Source: Rhizobacter terrae (GTDB lineage Bacteria; Pseudomonadota; Gammaproteobacteria; Burkholderiales; Burkholderiaceae_C). Taken from it: DNA of 64,000 bases. Below, one piece after another: positions 1 through 8,627 of the stretch. Under the pieces are notes generated by a model that saw only the letters and a program-made list of their open reading frames with translations, ran no database searches and was not told the origin of the DNA. Positions within the stretch are counted from its first letter, which is position 1; each line of letters starts with the position of its first letter. The translations under genes were made by a program, and so were the position numbers. The stretch is from contig NZ_QUSW01000002.1 of assembly GCF_003852895.1 (NCBI RefSeq), positions 558,001 to 622,000 on the forward strand, given 5' to 3'.

Positions 1-1099
1 CGGGAACGCCCAGGATCGGGTCGCCGGTCGCGAAGGTGCGCGCCCAGGAGTTGCCGCCCAGCGGCTGCAGGCCCTGCGGGTTGCGGAAGGTGGCGATTTC
101 CACCTGGCCGGCCGGCTTGGACTGGCCGTTGGAATAGCGCGCCGTCACGACGCCGTTGGATTCGAACTGGATGCCCACCAGCTGGCCGGCGGCATAGCCG
201 TTCTGCGACAGGTCGGTCACGCCGAAGGGCGAGCCGTACTGCGAAGCGCCACCCACGTTCAGCGCCACGCCGGAGATCGGCAAGGTGGCGGCGCCCGCGG
301 CATTGGTCGAGGCCGGGATGTTCAGCGCCACCGTGCCCGCGGGCGAGGTCGGCGCCGAGCCGTTGGAGGGGAACACGATCTGCGTGGACGCGGCGAGGTT
401 GCCGGCCGCGTCGGTGGCCAGCGGCGTGCCGTTGGCGGTGATGTACACGTTCCAGGTGTCGGTGGAGGCCTTCTGGAAGTAGTAGGTCAGGGCCACATCC
501 TGGCCCTTGGCGTCGTACACCGTGAGCGAAGTGGCGTTGTTGTAGGTCTTCGGGTCCGTCGTGTCGATGGGGTTGCCCACGGCGGGGAGGGTGGTCGCCG
601 CACGCGCGTCCAGGTTCATCTCCAGCTTGATCTTGGAGGTCGCTTGCGGCGTGATGCCGGCGGTGGGCATCTGCAGCGGGCTGGCCTGTCCGGGAAGGAT
701 GGTGCCGGCGCCATCGGCGGCATAGCCCATGAGCTTGTTGCCCTGGCCGTTCACCACGAAACCGTCGCGGTCGACCTTGAACTGGCCGTTGCGGGTGTAC
801 ATCGTCGGGTTCTTGCCGTCGGTCACCTGGAAGAAGCCCGCGCCGTTGATGGCCAGGTCCATGGGATTTTGCGACGAGGCGATGTTGCCCTGAGTGAACT
901 GCTGCGACACCCCTTGCAGGCTCACGCCGATGCCGATGGCATTGGCACCGGCGCCGTTCATGGCGCTGGCATACATGTCGGAGAACTCCGCGCGCGAGGC
1001 CTTGGCGCCGTAGGTGCTGGAGTTGGCGATGTTGTTGCCGATCACCTCCAGGTTCTTGCTGGTGGCGTTCAGACCGGAGAGACCTTGTTGGAAGCCCAT
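1..1099 (-). CDS. flgE: Flagellar hook protein FlgE (C-terminal part outside window)
   Basis: Subunit of the flagellar hook, exported by the flagellar type III apparatus. Reading from the ATG at 1099, the protein opens with MGFQQGLSGLNATSKNLEVI and then the rod/hook-family signature NNIANSSTYGAK. A conserved QGNIASSQNPMDLAINGAGFF segment follows near residue 80-100, then the FlgE D1/D2 region. A ribosome site (AAGGA) lies about 5 bases before the ATG. It is the last gene of a flgB-C-D-E run on the minus strand, 31 bases after flgD. Only about 366 residues are visible; the stop codon lies before base 1. Confidence 0.95.
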   Translation of the reverse strand, partial: MGFQQGLSGLNATSKNLEVIGNNIANSSTYGAKASRAEFSDMYASAMNGAGANAIGIGVSLQGVSQQFTQGNIASSQNPMDLAINGAGFFQVTDGKNPTMYTRNGQFKVDRDGFVVNGQGNKLMGYAADGAGTILPGQASPLQMPTAGITPQATSKIKLEMNLDARAATTLPAVGNPIDTTDPKTYNNATSLTVYDAKGQDVALTYYFQKASTDTWNVYITANGTPLATDAAGNLAASTQIVFPSNGSAPTSPAGTVALNIPASTNAAGAATLPISGVALNVGGASQYGSPFGVTDLSQNGYAAGQLVGIQFESNGVVTARYSNGQSKPAGQVEIATFRNPQGLQPLGGNSWARTFATGDPILGVP

Positions 1100-1130
1100 G
1101 GTGTTCCTTTGTGCTGCGGGTGCGCGGGGA

Positions 1131-1796
1131 TCAGTTGAATTCCTTGATGTCGGCGTAGGCGGTGTTGCCACTGCGCGCGAGCTCAAGGGTCAGCTTGTCG
1201 CCGGCGGTGCTCACCGCCAGGACCTTGTCGCGCATCAGCGCGGTGGAAGAAAGCGTGGCCGCGCCGTTGGTGGCGGTGACCTTGAAAGTGAGGTTGGTGT
1301 CGGTGCCGAACTTGCTGGAGTCCCAGGTGAAGCTGTGGCGTCCGCTGGTGGCGGCCCCGAGCTGCACGGTGTCGACCACGCGGCCCGCGGCGTTGGTGAT
1401 CTCCACCTTCACTGCGTCGGCAGGCGAGGTCAGCTCGAAGCCGCCCACGCCGGTGGCGCTGGTGCCGCCGGCACCGTCGCTGAAGTCCATCTTGTTGCCC
1501 GCGACCACCACGTCGTGGCCGACGAGCGAAGCGCCTTGCAGCGCCTGCATCTGCACGAACTGGCCCTGCAGGCCCTGCACCGTGGTGTTCAGCTTCTCGA
1601 TGCCGTTCACGGTGTTGATCTGCGCCATCTGGCTGGTGACCTGCGCGTTGTCCAGCGGATTGAGCGGGTCCTGGTTCTGCATCTGCGCGACCAGCAGCTT
1701 GAGGAAGCGATCCGCGCTGGTGGTGTCGCCCGAACCGGCCACCGCCGAGGTGGCGGCCGTGCTGGTGGCGGAGGTGTTGATGTTTCCGACGGCCAT
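1131..1796 (-). CDS. flgD: Flagellar hook capping/scaffolding protein FlgD
   Basis: Cap protein that guides FlgE polymerisation during hook assembly. The 221-residue protein has the FlgD N-terminal core (FLKLLVAQMQNQDPLNPLDN, about residues 31-50, followed by AQVTSQMAQINTVNGIEKLN). Its C-terminal half is a FlgD-type Ig/tudor-like region containing the GRVVDTVQLG strand. The start lies two bases after the flgC stop codon, so translation is probably coupled. Length is normal for the family. Confidence 0.95.
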   Translation of the reverse strand: MAVGNINTSATSTAATSAVAGSGDTTSADRFLKLLVAQMQNQDPLNPLDNAQVTSQMAQINTVNGIEKLNTTVQGLQGQFVQMQALQGASLVGHDVVVAGNKMDFSDGAGGTSATGVGGFELTSPADAVKVEITNAAGRVVDTVQLGAATSGRHSFTWDSSKFGTDTNLTFKVTATNGAATLSSTALMRDKVLAVSTAGDKLTLELARSGNTAYADIKEFN

Positions 1797-1798
1797 GA

Positions 1799-2203
1799 TC
1801 AGCTGCCCATCTGCAGAGTCTTGAGGAGCAGCGTCTTGGCGGTGTTCATCACCTCGACGTTGTTCTGGTACGAACGCGAGGCGGAGATCATGTTGACCAT
1901 CTCCTCCACCGGGTTCACGTTGCTGTAGGTGACGTAGCCCTCGGCATCGGCGCTGGGGTGCTTGGGGTCGTGCACCCGGCGGCCGGGGGTCTGGTCTTCG
2001 GTGACGGTGCTGACCTTCACGCCAGCCGCCCCAACGGCGCCCATCAGTTGGGTCTGGAAAGTGACTTGCCGGGCCTTGTAGGCCGTACCGTCCGGGCCGG
2101 CCACCGTGTCGGCATTGGCCAGGTTGGACGACACCACGTTCAGCCGCTGGCTTTGCGCACTGACGGCGCTGCCGGCGACGTTGAAGATGTTGAGCATGCT
2201 CAT
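1799..2203 (-). CDS. flgC: Flagellar basal-body rod protein FlgC
   Basis: Proximal rod subunit of the flagellar basal body. The 134-residue protein shows the rod-family N-terminus with SSNLANADT (about residues 25-33) and the characteristic C-terminal pattern NPVEEMVNMISASRSYQNNV followed by MNTAKTLLLKTLQMG. A GGAG ribosome site precedes the ATG at 2203 by about 7 bases. It lies 13 bases downstream of flgB in the flgBCDE operon. Confidence 0.95.
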   Translation of the reverse strand: MSMLNIFNVAGSAVSAQSQRLNVVSSNLANADTVAGPDGTAYKARQVTFQTQLMGAVGAAGVKVSTVTEDQTPGRRVHDPKHPSADAEGYVTYSNVNPVEEMVNMISASRSYQNNVEVMNTAKTLLLKTLQMGS

Positions 2204-2216
2204 GACTCAGCTCCGG

Positions 2217-2624
2217 TTACTGCCCGCGGATCGCGTCCAGCATGTTGCGCACGTCGGCATTGATGAAGCGAAGCGTGGCCTCGTACTTCACCGAGTTGTC
2301 GACGAAGTTGGCGCGCTCGCGGTCCATGTCGACCGTGTTGCGGTCCAGGTTGGTCTGCGAAGGCGTTGCATACAGGAGATTGGCCTCGCCGCGCGCTCCG
2401 GGCGTGCCGCCGATGTGGCCGGGCTGGCTCACCTGCATCGCCGCCGCGGGGTTCATGCCGCCGGTGGCTTCCTTCAGCGCCTGCGCGAAGTCCATGTCGC
2501 GGGCGATGTAGCCCGGCGTGTCGGCGTTGGCGATGTTGCTCGCGATCAGCCGCTGGCGCTCGGACCGCAGGGTCAGCGCCTGGGCCTGGAAGTCGAGATT
2601 GCTGGTGAGACTGTTGATGTTCAT
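2217..2624 (-). CDS. flgB: Flagellar basal-body rod protein FlgB
   Basis: Proximal rod protein, first gene of the minus-strand flgBCDE operon. I place the start at the ATG at 2624 (MNINSLTSNLDFQAQ), which has GGAGGG about 5 bases upstream. The open frame continues further upstream but without FlgB similarity. The protein has 135 residues, with the rod signature ASNIANADTPGYIARDMDF near residues 28-46 and the C-terminal helix RANFVDNSVKYEATLRFINA. It is divergent from flgA, and the 141-base gap between them should hold promoters for both; I could not identify a clear consensus there. Confidence 0.93.
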   Translation of the reverse strand: MNINSLTSNLDFQAQALTLRSERQRLIASNIANADTPGYIARDMDFAQALKEATGGMNPAAAMQVSQPGHIGGTPGARGEANLLYATPSQTNLDRNTVDMDRERANFVDNSVKYEATLRFINADVRNMLDAIRGQ

Positions 2625-2765
2625 GTGCCCTCCGCGGGGACGAACCCACGAATTCGATGTGAGGGCATTGTGTTGGGCGGTCCCGAAAACATAAGCGGGA
2701 ATAAGCGCCGGATTGGCCGCCATTTCGGCGCTACGGTCTTGGCCCGCCACTTCTACAGTGGCGAC

Positions 2766-3494
2766 ATGGAAAACATGGGATCACTGTTGCTCCGCCTCGC
2801 CACGCATGCGCTCCTGGGCCTGGCCGCCCTGGTGTGCGGTATTGCACGGGCGCAGGTCCCGGCGGCCGATCCCTCTCTTGAACAGCAGGTCAGGTCGCTC
2901 GCCGAAGCAGGCACCCAAAACAAGCCCGCTGGCGTGAGCCGCATCGACATCCAGGTCGGCCAGCTCGACCCCCGCCTGCGCCTGGCGCCCTGCCAGAAGG
3001 TGGAGCCCTATCTCCCGTCCGGCGCCCGCCTCTGGGGCAAGACGCGCATCGGCCTGCGCTGCGTGCAGGGCCAGGTGCCTTGGAATGTCTACATGCCGGT
3101 CACCGTCAAGATCTACGGGCAGGCCCTGGTCGCCACCGCTCCGCTGGCGGTGGGCGCCGTGGTGACGGCCGGTGACGTGGCTCAAGCCGAGGTCGATCTG
3201 GCCGAAGACAACTCCGTGGCCGTGGCGGATGCCAACCTCGTGGTCGGCCGCACGCTGGCCCGGGCCATCAACCCCGGCCAGAGCTTGCGCATGGCCCATC
3301 TGAAAGCGCGCCAATACTTTCAAGCCGGCGAGACCGTGAAACTGGTCGCGCTGGGCAACGGATTCAGCGTCGCCAGCGAAGGCGAGGCCTTGTCGGCAGG
3401 CATCGAAGGCCAACCTGCCCGGGTGAAGACCGAAAGCGGCCGGGTGCTCACGGGCATCCCCGCTGGCGATCACCGTGTGGAGTTGGCACTATGA
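2766..3494 (+). CDS. flgA: Flagellar P-ring assembly chaperone FlgA
   Basis: Periplasmic protein needed for P-ring formation around the rod. The 242-residue product has a signal peptide (LLLRLATHALLGLAALVCGI, about residues 7-26, cleaved near ARAQ). The C-terminal half is an SAF/ChapFlgA domain with conserved GQALVATAPLAVGAVV, VVGRTLARAINPGQSLR and LVALGNGFSVASEGEAL segments. Two in-frame ATGs (2766, 2775) are both possible starts; neither has a strong ribosome site. It is divergent from flgB and upstream of flgM. Confidence 0.93.
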   Translation: MENMGSLLLRLATHALLGLAALVCGIARAQVPAADPSLEQQVRSLAEAGTQNKPAGVSRIDIQVGQLDPRLRLAPCQKVEPYLPSGARLWGKTRIGLRCVQGQVPWNVYMPVTVKIYGQALVATAPLAVGAVVTAGDVAQAEVDLAEDNSVAVADANLVVGRTLARAINPGQSLRMAHLKARQYFQAGETVKLVALGNGFSVASEGEALSAGIEGQPARVKTESGRVLTGIPAGDHRVELAL

Positions 3495-3555
3495 ACAAGA
3501 GGAAGGGAATCACCGTGAACGGGGCCCCCGATTCCAGGTCCATGGAAAAAAGGCC

Positions 3556-3582
3556 TAAAGTCGGCGAAATGCCGGCCGATAC
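3556..3582 (+). promoter_or_regulatory. Sigma-28 (FliA) promoter for flgM
   Basis: The element reads TAAAGTCG, 11 bases, GCCGATAC. It matches the enterobacterial FliA consensus TAAAGTTT-N11-GCCGATAA at 13 of 16 box positions, with exact spacing. It lies 52 bases before the flgM start, leaving room for a normal leader with a GGAG ribosome site. A FliA promoter in front of the anti-FliA gene gives the expected autoregulation. Confidence 0.85.
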
Positions 3583-3633
3583 ACCGTCCATGTTGAATGG
3601 GCCGGGTTCCAGACCGGCTCTTTGGAGAACACC

Positions 3634-3945
3634 ATGAAGATCGGCAGTCCGGCAGACAAACCCCCAGTGGCACCCGTTGCCACGGGACGCACCCAGCAGG
3701 GTGAAGCCACCGCCAAGACCAACGGCACCCAGGCAACGGCGGAAGCCAGCGCCCAGGTGGAGATTTCCAGCGCCGCGGCCTCGCTGCTGCAGGGCGTGGG
3801 CGGCTCCAACGCCGAGTTCGACGCCGAGAAGGTGGCCCGCATTTCCAAGGCCATCGAGGACGGCACGTTCAAGGTCAATCACGCAGCCATCGCCGACAAG
3901 CTCATCTCCAACGCCCAGGAACTCCTGACCAAGGCCCCGCACTGA
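3634..3945 (+). CDS. flgM: Anti-sigma-28 factor FlgM
   Basis: Binds and inhibits FliA until the hook is complete, then is exported. The protein has 103 residues. Its N-terminal half is disordered and rich in Pro, Thr and Ala. The C-terminal half carries the FliA-binding helices VARISKAIEDGTFKVN followed by AAIADKLISNAQELL. I chose the ATG at 3634 over an in-frame TTG at 3622 because GGAG (3624-3627) sits six bases before it. The upstream sigma-28 promoter at 3556-3582 fits the function. flgN follows after 17 bases. Confidence 0.93.
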   Translation: MKIGSPADKPPVAPVATGRTQQGEATAKTNGTQATAEASAQVEISSAAASLLQGVGGSNAEFDAEKVARISKAIEDGTFKVNHAAIADKLISNAQELLTKAPH

Positions 3946-3962
3946 TTCGCCCCGGCTGATCC

Positions 3963-4358
3963 ATGACCCAACCGCTGCTCCCGCACCAGCCTCTGGACCC
4001 CGCCCTGGAAGACACGCTGCAGGCCGTGGAAACACGGCTGGCCGCGCTGGGCGAGGCCTTGCGCGCGCGCGACACCGCGGCCATCGACAGCCACGCCACC
4101 GAACTGCACCGCGCGCTGGCTCGCGCGGTCGACCATTTCACCCATGCCGCCCGCAAGGGCGACGTGCCCCAGCCCCTTCGTCGCCGCCTGGCACGTGCCA
4201 GCGGCCAGGTGGCTGCCCAGCGCGAATCCCTGGCCCGCGCCACCGCGGCGCTGGACCGCGCCATCGAAGTGCTGATGCCCCGCGAGACGCCGGGGCTGTA
4301 TTCGTCCGGCGGCGCCAGCGAACGCGGCACCCTGCGCGGCGGATCCATCCAGGCCTGA
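3963..4358 (+). CDS. flgN: Flagellar export chaperone FlgN-like
   Basis: Small, mostly helical 131-residue protein placed directly after flgM, where flgN (chaperone of the hook-associated proteins FlgK/FlgL) normally lies. It has heptad-like helices (LEDTLQAVETRLAALGEALRA and RLARASGQVAAQRESLARA) and the family's closing YSSGG-type tail. Sequence conservation in FlgN is low, so the call rests largely on context and size. Confidence 0.8.
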   Translation: MTQPLLPHQPLDPALEDTLQAVETRLAALGEALRARDTAAIDSHATELHRALARAVDHFTHAARKGDVPQPLRRRLARASGQVAAQRESLARATAALDRAIEVLMPRETPGLYSSGGASERGTLRGGSIQA

Positions 4359-4503
4359 GCGGCCCGGACTCCCTCCCCCTCCCGACAGTATCCGCATCCG
4401 GCACCCAAGGTGCCGGTCGACGCCATCCCTTGTTCAAGGCCCGCCACCGGGCCGCGCCTCGTTACGATCGCGCCCAGGCCACATGGCCTGGGAAGGGAAT
4501 CGG

Positions 4504-5472
4504 ATGGACTTGCGACTGGCGTTGTATGAACTCGCCGCCCGGCATCGGCTGGATGCACCGAAAGTGACGCGGCTGCGGCAACTGGCCGGCATGGAGGGTG
4601 AGCCCACCGGCCTGGCCACCTGGCTGCCACGCGGCGTGGCCGTGCTCGGTGCGGCCCTGGGCGGGTTCGGCGTCATCCTGTGGATTGCCGCGAACTGGGA
4701 AGACTTCGGTCGCTTCGGCCGCTTCGGGCTGCTGCAGGGCCTGGTCGCCGCCGCGGCCATTGGTGCCTGGCTCAAGCCTCGCGCCCGTGCGCCGCTCGGG
4801 CTGGTCGCCCTGCTGGGCATCGGCGCCCTGTTCTCCTACTTCGGCCTGACCTACCAGAGCGGGGCCGATCCCTGGCAGCTCTTCGCGCTGTGGGCGGCAC
4901 TCGCCCTGCCCTTGTGCCTGGGTATCCGCAGCGACGTGCTGTGGACGCCCTGGGCCCTGGTCGCCATGACCGGCATCTCGCTGTGGGTGTACGCCCACCT
5001 CGGCCACCGCTGGAGCGCGGAGTCCGACGACCTGCTCGTGCACCTGCAGGGCTGGGCGGCTGCCTTGCTTCTGGTGGCCGGACTGGGCACCGCTGCGAGG
5101 CGCTTCACCGGCGCTGGCGTGTGGTCGATGCGGCTGGCGCTGACGCTCACGGCCATCATGTTCTGCTCCACCGCGCTGGGCGGGCTGTTTTCCGACAGCG
5201 GCGGCTGGCACTACGCACTGAGCCTGGTGCTGCTCATCGTGGCGGCCGGCATGCTGTCGAACCCGCAGTTCTTCGACCTCTTCGGCCTGAGCGCCGTGGC
5301 CCTCGGGCTGGACGTGCTGCTGGTGGCCGGGTTGGGCAAGCTGTTGTTCAGCGGGCATTCGGGCGAATTCATCGGCGCGCTGCTCGTCCTCGGGCTGGCC
5401 GCGGCCGGGCTGCTGGCCGTCACGGTGAAAGTGGTGCTGGGCCTGGCCCGCCAGCAGGGAGAGGTGGCATGA
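4504..5472 (+). CDS. DUF2157 multi-pass membrane protein
   Basis: The product is 322 residues. A cytoplasmic N-terminus (MDLRLALYELAARHRLDAPK) resembles the DUF2157 start, and about eight to nine hydrophobic spans follow, including the family-typical VILWIAANWEDFGRFGRFG. The start at 4504 follows a GGAAGG ribosome site; an upstream ATG at 4483 lacks one. The stop overlaps the start of the next gene (ATGA), so both products are probably made together. Such pairs are widespread in proteobacteria, but their function is unknown. Confidence 0.8.
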   Translation: MDLRLALYELAARHRLDAPKVTRLRQLAGMEGEPTGLATWLPRGVAVLGAALGGFGVILWIAANWEDFGRFGRFGLLQGLVAAAAIGAWLKPRARAPLGLVALLGIGALFSYFGLTYQSGADPWQLFALWAALALPLCLGIRSDVLWTPWALVAMTGISLWVYAHLGHRWSAESDDLLVHLQGWAAALLLVAGLGTAARRFTGAGVWSMRLALTLTAIMFCSTALGGLFSDSGGWHYALSLVLLIVAAGMLSNPQFFDLFGLSAVALGLDVLLVAGLGKLLFSGHSGEFIGALLVLGLAAAGLLAVTVKVVLGLARQQGEVA

Positions 5473-7100
5473 ACGCGAAGGTCCGTTTGAATGAAGCCAT
5501 CGAGGCAGCCAAGTCGGAGGGCGTGCTGCCCGCCGAAGCCGAAGCCCTGGCGCAGGACTCGCGTCCCTGGCCGGTGGTGCTGCTCACGGCGCTGGGTGCC
5601 TGGCTCGCGGCCATCCCGCTGACCATCGTGGTCGGCATTGCCGTCATGCCGCGCAACCACGAGACGGCCGGCCTCTTCGTGGTGGGCCTGCTGGTGCTGG
5701 CTGGTGCCATCGCGGTCCTGCGCTCGCGCACCATCCCCCTGTTCGTCGAGCAGTTGGCGGTGCCGGGGCTGATCGTCGGCGGGTCGTGCATCGCCTTCAC
5801 CATCTTCGACGGCATGCACTGGAAGGGCGGCGCGGGCCTTGTCGGCGTGCTGTGCATCGTGGTGGCCGTGCTCATTCCGCGTGCCTGGCTGAGGGTGCTG
5901 CTCAGCGGCGGTGCGGCGGCCCTGCTGGCCATCGCCACCGTGGACGAGAGCTGGTCCCATCGCGACGGCATCGCCAACGACTTCTGGTGGGCATGGCATG
6001 CCATCGGCTTGGCCGCCGGGCTGGCCGCCTTCGTGCAGTCGCAGCTGGGAACCGAAGGCCGCAGCGCCCGGATGGCGATCGCGCTCGATGCGATGGTGGC
6101 CGGCGTGCTGATCGCGATGCTGGCGGCGCTGTGCTGGTGGTCGGGCATGGCCTTCCTGTTCGGCGGCGCGCTGCAGATCCACGGCGACGGCCTGGACGCC
6201 GCATCCAACCACGTCCAGGCCACAGACCTCGCACTGCTCCAGGCCATCTCAGCGGCGCTGGCCATTGCCGCGGCCGCCTGGGTCGCACGCCAGTGGCCCA
6301 CGGCCCGCAAGCCCTGGACGGCCGGGGTGGCGGCCGTGCTGGTGCTGCTGGCCTGGTTCATGCCTTCGCTGGGCGCGGTGCTGCTGGCGCTGGCGCTGTG
6401 CGTCACCGCACGCCGCTGGATGCTGGCCAGCACGGCCGGCGTCGCCTTCGCATGGATCCTCAGCAGCTTCTACTACGCCCTCACCTGGCCACTGGCGACC
6501 AAGGCCTGGGTGCTGGTGGCCTGCGGCGCACTGCTTGCCGCCCTGGCCTGGCTGGCCTCGGGGCGCAGCCTGCCCGCATCGGCGCCCGGCGTGCAGGCGC
6601 TCCAGTCCATGCCGCGCCATGTCAGCGGCGGCATCGCCCTCACGCTGCTTGCGACGCTGGTGGTGGCCAACGTCGGCATCTGGCAAAAGGAACAGATCGC
6701 GCGGTCTGCGCGGACGATCTACGTCGAACTCGCGCCGCGCGACCCTCGGTCGCTGATGCAAGGCGACTTCATGAGCCTGAACTTCAGGCTGCCGATGCCC
6801 GTGCAGGACGCGGTCCGCGACCTCGGAGACGGCGCCAAGCCGCAGGTCATCGCCAAGGTCGATGCGCAGGGCGTGGCGACGCTGGTGCGCATGGAAGACG
6901 GCTCACCACATGCCGCCGACGAGCTGCCCATCACCCTCGCCTACAAGGACGGCCGCTGGATCTTCGTGACCGACGCCTGGTTCTTCAAGGAAGGCGAGGC
7001 GGAGCGCTACGCCCCGGCGCGCTTCGGCGAGTTCAAGGTCGGCGCGGATGGGAAGGCGATTCTGGTCGGGATGCGGGGGGTGGACTTGAAGCCGTTGTGA
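5469..7100 (+). CDS. DUF4401 / GDYXXLXY-domain membrane protein
   Basis: The product is 543 residues. Roughly the first 390 residues are a multi-pass membrane region of DUF4401 type. The C-terminal 160 residues form a GDYXXLXY domain whose name-giving motif appears here as GDFMSLNF (preceded by DPRSLMQ). The end reads FFKEGEAERYAPARFGEF, typical of that domain, which probably faces the periplasm. It is translationally coupled to the DUF2157 gene through an ATGA overlap. The biochemical role is unknown. Confidence 0.82.
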   Translation: MNAKVRLNEAIEAAKSEGVLPAEAEALAQDSRPWPVVLLTALGAWLAAIPLTIVVGIAVMPRNHETAGLFVVGLLVLAGAIAVLRSRTIPLFVEQLAVPGLIVGGSCIAFTIFDGMHWKGGAGLVGVLCIVVAVLIPRAWLRVLLSGGAAALLAIATVDESWSHRDGIANDFWWAWHAIGLAAGLAAFVQSQLGTEGRSARMAIALDAMVAGVLIAMLAALCWWSGMAFLFGGALQIHGDGLDAASNHVQATDLALLQAISAALAIAAAAWVARQWPTARKPWTAGVAAVLVLLAWFMPSLGAVLLALALCVTARRWMLASTAGVAFAWILSSFYYALTWPLATKAWVLVACGALLAALAWLASGRSLPASAPGVQALQSMPRHVSGGIALTLLATLVVANVGIWQKEQIARSARTIYVELAPRDPRSLMQGDFMSLNFRLPMPVQDAVRDLGDGAKPQVIAKVDAQGVATLVRMEDGSPHAADELPITLAYKDGRWIFVTDAWFFKEGEAERYAPARFGEFKVGADGKAILVGMRGVDLKPL

Positions 7101-7147
7101 GCATGAAGATGGCCATCCTGGTCCGCGATCACGAGGAGGTATGAAAC

Positions 7148-7573
7148 ATGCACATGCTTGCAGACGAAGTGGTTGCCATTGCACCCGAACGCGAGAAGTT
7201 CTTTGGATGCTCAGGACGGATGCTCTTGCCATGCCCGAGCACGGTCGCCGCCGTGGTCAAAGAGATTCCAAGCGGAAAAGTTGCAACGCTTGAGCTTCTG
7301 CGCAGCGAGCTGGCACGCCGGGCGGAGGTCGAGGCCGTTTGCCCCTTTCAAACGAAGCAGGCCTTGCGAGCAATCGCCGAGCAGACTGATGCGGTGCCGC
7401 TGTGGCGTCTTGTCAAGAGAAGCGGCGAACTGCTGAAGTACTTGCCTGGAGGCTCGGCACGCCAATCTTCGTTGCTAGGCAAGGAGAAGGTGGCCGTCGA
7501 GCAAACCGCAACCGGTGAAAGAGTGAAGAATCTCAAAGCTCATCTTGTGAGCTTTGAGGTCAGTGCTTCCTGA
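7148..7573 (+). CDS. MGMT-family (alkyltransferase-like) protein
   Basis: This 141-residue protein resembles the DNA-binding domain of O6-alkylguanine-DNA alkyltransferases. The segment PSTVAAVVKEIPSGKVATLE matches the helix-turn-helix entrance of that fold, and VPLWRLVKRSGELLKYLPGG occupies the place of the active-site PCHRV loop and what follows. The acceptor cysteine of PCHR is missing, so it should be a non-methyltransferase relative that may bind alkylated or other damaged DNA (inference). A strong GAGGAGG site (7133-7139) precedes the ATG. Base composition here is visibly less GC-rich than in the flanking genes. Confidence 0.6.
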   Translation: MHMLADEVVAIAPEREKFFGCSGRMLLPCPSTVAAVVKEIPSGKVATLELLRSELARRAEVEAVCPFQTKQALRAIAEQTDAVPLWRLVKRSGELLKYLPGGSARQSSLLGKEKVAVEQTATGERVKNLKAHLVSFEVSAS

Positions 7574-7841
7574 GGCACTGGCCTCGGGCAGCACCAGGTC
7601 GTCACTCTTCAGAGCGTTTTCTGGCCCTCGGCCTCCAAACGCCTCTTTATTCCGAACGCTGAGCGGCTCCCTTCCGGAGACGCACGTCACCAAGCCGGCT
7701 TCCGCTGGGATCGGCATGAGTCGCCGGGTTCGGCCAGGAGCAGGCGGTCGCGATAGACTGCTCCCGAACCAAGGCGTCCGCACGCGTCGCGGCAGTGCCA
7801 CTCCAAGTGCTAACTCAACTGGAGCGGAAAGAGGAGTACCG

Positions 7842-8282
7842 ATGGAACTAGAGCGTGGCCTGGATGCCCAGGTCAAGGAAATCTGCGACGAAGGCGACGT
7901 GCTCATTGAGATGGGTGATCTCAAAGGGGCCTTCCGGAATTTCTCCGAGGCGCTCTCACTTGTTCCCGATCCAAAGGAGAAATACACCGTCACAGCAGGC
8001 ATCCTTGCCGGACTGGGTGATGTGTATTTCCATGGAAAGAGTTTTCTCCAAGGCAAGGAAGTTCTTAGCGACGCGATGCACTGCGCTGGGGCGATTGGAA
8101 GTCCGTTCCTTCATCTAAGGCTGGGCCAATGCCATTTCGAACTCGGTAATCTTGATCGAGCGATGGACGAGCTTGCGCGCGCGTACATGGGTGCGGGACT
8201 GGACATCTTTAGCCAAGAAGACCCGAAGTATTTGGGTTTCCTAAAGACTCGGCTCAAACCACCAGCGTCGGGACAATGGTGA
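7842..8282 (+). CDS. Small tetratricopeptide-repeat protein
   Basis: The protein is 146 residues from an ATG preceded by GAGGAG. It contains two to three TPR-like helical hairpins (LIEMGDLKGAFRNFSEALSL, GLGDVYFHGKSFLQGKEVLS, LGQCHFELGNLDRAMDELAR). The tail EDPKYLGFLKTRLKPP resembles a C-terminus I recall from small TPR proteins near polymorphic-toxin genes, but no toxin is visible here. The frame is open further upstream to 7554 without coding character. It sits in the lower-GC patch at 7.1-8.85 kb. Function unknown. Confidence 0.65.
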   Translation: MELERGLDAQVKEICDEGDVLIEMGDLKGAFRNFSEALSLVPDPKEKYTVTAGILAGLGDVYFHGKSFLQGKEVLSDAMHCAGAIGSPFLHLRLGQCHFELGNLDRAMDELARAYMGAGLDIFSQEDPKYLGFLKTRLKPPASGQW

Positions 8283-8354
8283 TGGGAGTCGGTCGTTTGC
8301 AGATGAGCGCATGTGACAGCTTTCAGAGGTCGCATTTCAGTTGACCGAAGAGAG

Positions 8355-8627
8355 ATGAACAGCATTGATCGTTACCAGTCGCTGCTAGACGGCTACCAAC
8401 GGGGCATCTACACCGATCGAGAGGTAATCGGTCAGGTGCTCGATATGCTGGTTGAGGGCTCGGCTCGGGAAGCGCTTTGGCGAGAACTCACACTCGAGCA
8501 TCGCGACGAGATCACGCAGTTTTTGACCAACTACGATGAGTCGGCCCCTCCGCTACTCCCGCATGAGCACTGGCGACTGGTCAAGGAAGGACAGGTTGCG
8601 CTCCGGCGCTGGTTCATGGCCCGATGA
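8355..8627 (+). CDS. Small hypothetical protein
   Basis: This 90-residue product is probably all-helical, with an amphipathic start (MNSIDRYQSLLDGYQRGIYT) and a Trp- and Arg-rich end (EHWRLVKEGQVALRRWFMAR). I do not recognise a family. It follows the TPR gene by 72 bases on the same strand and shares the lower-GC composition, so the two may be co-transcribed. The ATG at 8355 has AGAGAG-type purines upstream; an alternative in-frame non-ATG start lies at 8313. Confidence 0.55.
   Translation: MNSIDRYQSLLDGYQRGIYTDREVIGQVLDMLVEGSAREALWRELTLEHRDEITQFLTNYDESAPPLLPHEHWRLVKEGQVALRRWFMAR

Noticed and set aside
2625-2765. FlhDC boxes or a sigma-28 promoter between flgB and flgA
   Set aside because: Promoters must exist in this divergent gap, but no element close enough to a known consensus was found.
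7574-7841. Possible integron attC site (GCTAAC near 7808) in the lower-GC patch
   Set aside because: No complementary GTTRRRY core or folded attC structure, and no integrase in the window.
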